From Pseudomonas sp. Irchel 3A7 (GTDB taxonomy: Bacteria > Pseudomonadota > Gammaproteobacteria > Pseudomonadales > Pseudomonadaceae), in NCBI RefSeq assembly GCF_900187565.1, contig NZ_FYED01000010.1, forward strand, positions 1-64,000: a stretch of DNA of 64,000 nt, given 5' to 3'. Numbering within the stretch: position 1 is the first letter of the stretch; each line of letters begins with the position of its first letter. The notes under the pieces are model-generated. The model did no database searches. It saw nothing but the letters and a program-made list of their open reading frames with translations, and was not told the origin of the DNA. This document shows, piece by piece, positions 61,912 to 64,000 of the stretch. A program made the translations under genes and the position numbers.

Positions 61912-62838
61912 ATGCAACCGATCCGTCTCGGTCTGGTGGGCTACGGCAAAATTGCCCGGGATCAACACGTTCCAGCGATCAATGCCAACCCGGCGTTCCA
62001 GTTGGTGTCTGTCGCCACGCAAGGGCCGCCCTGCGCCGCGGTGGCGAACTTTCATTCCCTGGGCGAGCTGCTCGAAAATGGCCCGCACGTCGATGCGATT
62101 GCGTTTTGCACACCACCGCAAGGACGTTTTGCCCTGGTGCAACAGGCGCTGGCTGCTGGCAAACACGTGTTGGTAGAAAAACCGCCCTGCGCCACGTTGG
62201 GTGAAGCCATGGCGTTGGTGACACAGGCTGAGGTGCAAGGCGTCAGTGGTTTGTTCGCCTGGCATTCACGCTACGCTCCCGGCATCGAAGCCGCCCGGGA
62301 CTGGTTGGCCACCCGCACCCCGCGAAGCGTACAGATCGACTGGAAGGAAGACGTGCGCAAGTGGCACCCCGGCCAGGCATGGATCTGGCAACCTGGCGGC
62401 CTGGGCGTCTTCGATCCCGGCATCAATGCCTTATCGATTGCGACCCATCTGCTGAAACTGCCGCTGTTTGTCGAGTCTGCCGAGCTGCGAGTGCCCGGCA
62501 ACTGCCAGTCGCCGATTGCCGCTTCCGTTAAAATGTCTGACGCGCACCACCTTGATGTCCGCGCGGAGTTCGATTTCGACCACGGTCATGAGGAGCTCTG
62601 GAGCATCGAGATACGCTGCGCCGAAGGCATCCTGCGACTGGACAACGGGGGCGCACTGTTGAGTATTGACGGCGTGCACCAAGCCGTGTCGAACGAGGGC
62701 GAGTACGCGGCGGTCTATCGACATTTTCAACAGTTGATTGGCAACAAGGCCAGCGACCTGGACCTCCAGCCACTACGACTGGTGGCCGACAGCTTTTTTG
62801 TCGGCAGTCGGACGCCGGTTGAGCCGTTCTACGATTAG
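61912..62838 (+). CDS. gal: D-galactose 1-dehydrogenase (Gfo/Idh/MocA family)
   Basis: The 308-residue NAD(P) oxidoreductase starts MQPIRLGLVGYGKIARDQHV and continues NPAFQLVSVATQG, a close match to the D-galactose dehydrogenase known from P. fluorescens. HVLVEKPPCATLG holds the family's EKP motif with the catalytic Lys. It oxidises D-galactose to D-galactono-1,5-lactone in the De Ley-Doudoroff route (also L-arabinose or D-fucose). AGGAG sits six bases before ATG 61912. No downstream pathway genes are present. Confidence 0.9.
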   Translation: MQPIRLGLVGYGKIARDQHVPAINANPAFQLVSVATQGPPCAAVANFHSLGELLENGPHVDAIAFCTPPQGRFALVQQALAAGKHVLVEKPPCATLGEAMALVTQAEVQGVSGLFAWHSRYAPGIEAARDWLATRTPRSVQIDWKEDVRKWHPGQAWIWQPGGLGVFDPGINALSIATHLLKLPLFVESAELRVPGNCQSPIAASVKMSDAHHLDVRAEFDFDHGHEELWSIEIRCAEGILRLDNGGALLSIDGVHQAVSNEGEYAAVYRHFQQLIGNKASDLDLQPLRLVADSFFVGSRTPVEPFYD

Positions 62839-62858
62839 TGGCGGCCGGGCCATGCATG

Positions 62859-63077
62859 TCAGGCGCTTTTGGCACCCGCCAAATGGTACGCCACCAAAGC
62901 ATTGGCATGACCATGGCCCATGCCGTGCTCGGTTTTGAGCAAGGCCACCATTTCCATATGCTTCTTGCCACTGACGGTGTTGAGTAAATTCAGCCAGTGG
63001 GAAATGGGCTGCCCGTACTTTTTCTCAATCGAGGGAAAGTACGACGCTGGCCCTTTTACTTTCTGCTCTTCGGTCAT
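62859..63077 (-). CDS. DUF4287 family small protein
   Basis: The 72-residue protein matches DUF4287, with KGPASYFPSIEKKYGQPIS and the C-terminal HGMGHGHANALVAYHL repeat of Gly-His. The biochemical role is not known; members are often next to, or fused with, DUF5655 proteins. It is a single gene, with about 130 bp of plain intergenic DNA upstream to 63210. Confidence 0.85.
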   Translation of the reverse strand: MTEEQKVKGPASYFPSIEKKYGQPISHWLNLLNTVSGKKHMEMVALLKTEHGMGHGHANALVAYHLAGAKSA

Positions 63078-63209
63078 GCTGCAATCTCCATTTTTGCTTC
63101 GAAAGCAGTATAGGCAAGGTTAGCCATTTGCCATTCCTGGGACCACTCAACAGCTTAAGGGCCCAGGATGGGCAACCTGTTGCTCAGTGCCGAGCACATG
63201 CAGGACGCA

Positions 63210-63644
63210 TCATGACAGGCGTGACTCCCGTGTCGCGCTGCCCAGGTATCCGGCGGTTGCACCGATGCGCGAGAACACCAGCCATACAAAAAGCAGCACA
63301 CTGCAACCAATGAGAATCGAGGCGATGGCAATCAAGGGTTCCACTGACGGGAAGCCCTTGAGGCGCAGCGTCAGTGCACCGAGCATTACCGGGACGCCGA
63401 CGTTGTACATCCAGAATTGTGCGGCAGCTGCGCGCCCTTCGGTGATGGACGGGTGCACTGCGCAGATGAGTCCGAACAGGGCCATCGACACCCATCCCAA
63501 TAGATTGATATGGGCATGTACCGCGAAGAGCGAGTGGTCGCCGGAAGCGCCCATCGCCACACCCAGCAGCACGCCAATGGCAAAGTAGAGGGCAGCGAGC
63601 CGAAACCAGGTCCGCGAACGGGGATTGTGATTCATGGCATTCAC
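63210..63644 (-). CDS. four-helix membrane protein resembling a heme-copper oxidase subunit I fragment
   Basis: The 144-residue protein has four predicted helices (about 13-35, 44-66, 76-96, 103-125). HAHINLLGWVSMALFGL near residue 43 looks like the His-bearing helix of cytochrome oxidase subunit I or NnrS-type proteins. The length is far below a full subunit I, so it may be a heme or copper-binding sensor or a carrier. It is divergent from a TetR gene with a perfect palindrome between them, so it is the likely target of that repressor. Confidence 0.7.
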   Translation of the reverse strand: MNAMNHNPRSRTWFRLAALYFAIGVLLGVAMGASGDHSLFAVHAHINLLGWVSMALFGLICAVHPSITEGRAAAAQFWMYNVGVPVMLGALTLRLKGFPSVEPLIAIASILIGCSVLLFVWLVFSRIGATAGYLGSATRESRLS

Positions 63645-63739
63645 CTCATGCGCCCTGAGGCGCGCTCAGTTGCTGAAAAATGATGTGAAGTCGTCAAGCC
63701 CGGCGCGGTGGTTGTGCCGGGTTTGCCACATGTCTATCA

Positions 63740-63774
63740 TGAGACTCAAGTTCTATCGTGAGACTTAAGTCTCA
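63740..63774. promoter_or_regulatory. TetR operator: perfect 16-bp palindrome plus half-site
   Basis: TGAGACTTAAGTCTCA (63759-63774) is fully symmetric. A partial copy TGAGACTCAAG (63740-63750) lies 19 bases away. They sit between the divergent membrane-protein and TetR genes, 27-61 bases before the TetR start, where a TetR dimer would repress both. Confidence 0.7.
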
Positions 63775-63800
63775 TTACAAGACGGAGTATCATTTATTCC

Positions 63801-64000
63801 ATGTGCAGCCAGAAGTCAATCCCGTCGGACCTGAACGGCGATTCCCAAGGTCGCGCCAACCAGCGCAACCGAACGCGCCAGGCGCTTATCGAGGCCGCCG
63901 TCGAACTGCGCGACGAGGGCCTTAACCCTACCGTTGCCCAAGTGGCCGAACGCGCGAGGGTGTCGCGCGCCACGGCGTATCGCTACTTTCCCTCGCCTGA
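63801..64000 (+). CDS. TetR family regulator (truncated by window end)
   Basis: The N-terminal 66 residues are visible, running off the right edge. RQALIEAAVELRDEGL and VAQVAERARVSRATAYRYFPS form the TetR helix-turn-helix. The first 20 residues (MCSQKSIPSD) are hydrophilic. The ligand domain is outside the window. The upstream palindrome indicates autoregulation and control of the divergent gene at 63210. Confidence 0.9.
   Translation, partial: MCSQKSIPSDLNGDSQGRANQRNRTRQALIEAAVELRDEGLNPTVAQVAERARVSRATAYRYFPSP

Overview
The window is a piece of a Pseudomonas chromosome, most likely from the P. fluorescens group. Four things suggest this: GC-rich codon use throughout; dozens of short palindromic REP/REPIN elements of the GTGGGAGCGAGCCTGCTCGCGAA type; a D-galactose dehydrogenase of the kind known from P. 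fluorescens; and genes typical of the genus (membrane malate:quinone oxidoreductase with a signal peptide, an agu2-type agmatine cluster, arsH/arsJ arsenic resistance). There is no phage, plasmid, insertion sequence, rRNA or tRNA that I can support. The identification is by family resemblance and motif reading only; no database search was run.

Layout. 0.3-7.1 kb: secreted alpha/beta hydrolases, a symporter, a cupin-carboxymuconolactone decarboxylase fusion and a convergent LysR regulator. 7.4-8.8 kb: a short Ppx/GppA protein and a 136-bp-period REPIN array. 8.85-12.1 kb: a leftward operon for a lipoprotein multicopper oxidase, an outer-membrane barrel and a SCO1 protein. 12.8-18.6 kb: a LysR regulator divergent from an agu2ABCA'-like agmatine operon, then a RidA protein. 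18.9-23.9 kb: rlhA, a second REPIN array (138-bp period), an MscS channel, RidA and LysR. 24-30 kb: small, probably stress-related genes, including a hemerythrin-like protein and a heme-oxygenase-like diiron enzyme paired with a methyltransferase. 30.2-32.4 kb: msrA, PCu(A)C and SCO1 (copper and redox), then ybdD. 32.5-35.8 kb: nirBD behind a sigma-54 promoter and a NasT/ANTAR-type antitermination leader. 36-44.2 kb: NTF2-like protein, chemoreceptor, ilvD, mqo, a 458-bp tandem intergenic duplication, a 27-residue membrane peptide and a VOC protein. 44.5-47.6 kb: an AraC regulator divergent from a diiron protein-MAPEG-VOC operon. 47.6-54 kb: an orphan histidine kinase, chrA, and arsR-arsH-gapdh-arsJ. 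54-64 kb: fimbrial-like protein, LysR, luciferase-like oxidoreductase, diguanylate cyclase, an OsmC-YcaO fusion, an MHS transporter divergent from galactose dehydrogenase, and a TetR gene cut by the window end with a perfect palindromic operator.

How genes work together. The clearest functional units are: agmatine to putrescine conversion with a putrescine-binding protein and an exported second deiminase; arsenate detoxification through 1-arseno-3-phosphoglycerate synthesis and export, with an adjacent divergent chromate transporter; copper delivery to respiratory oxidases (two SCO loci, one with PCu(A)C); and assimilatory nitrite reduction under two nested nitrogen-responsive controls. The least explained units are the diiron/MAPEG/VOC operon with its AraC regulator and the diiron-oxidase/methyltransferase operon.
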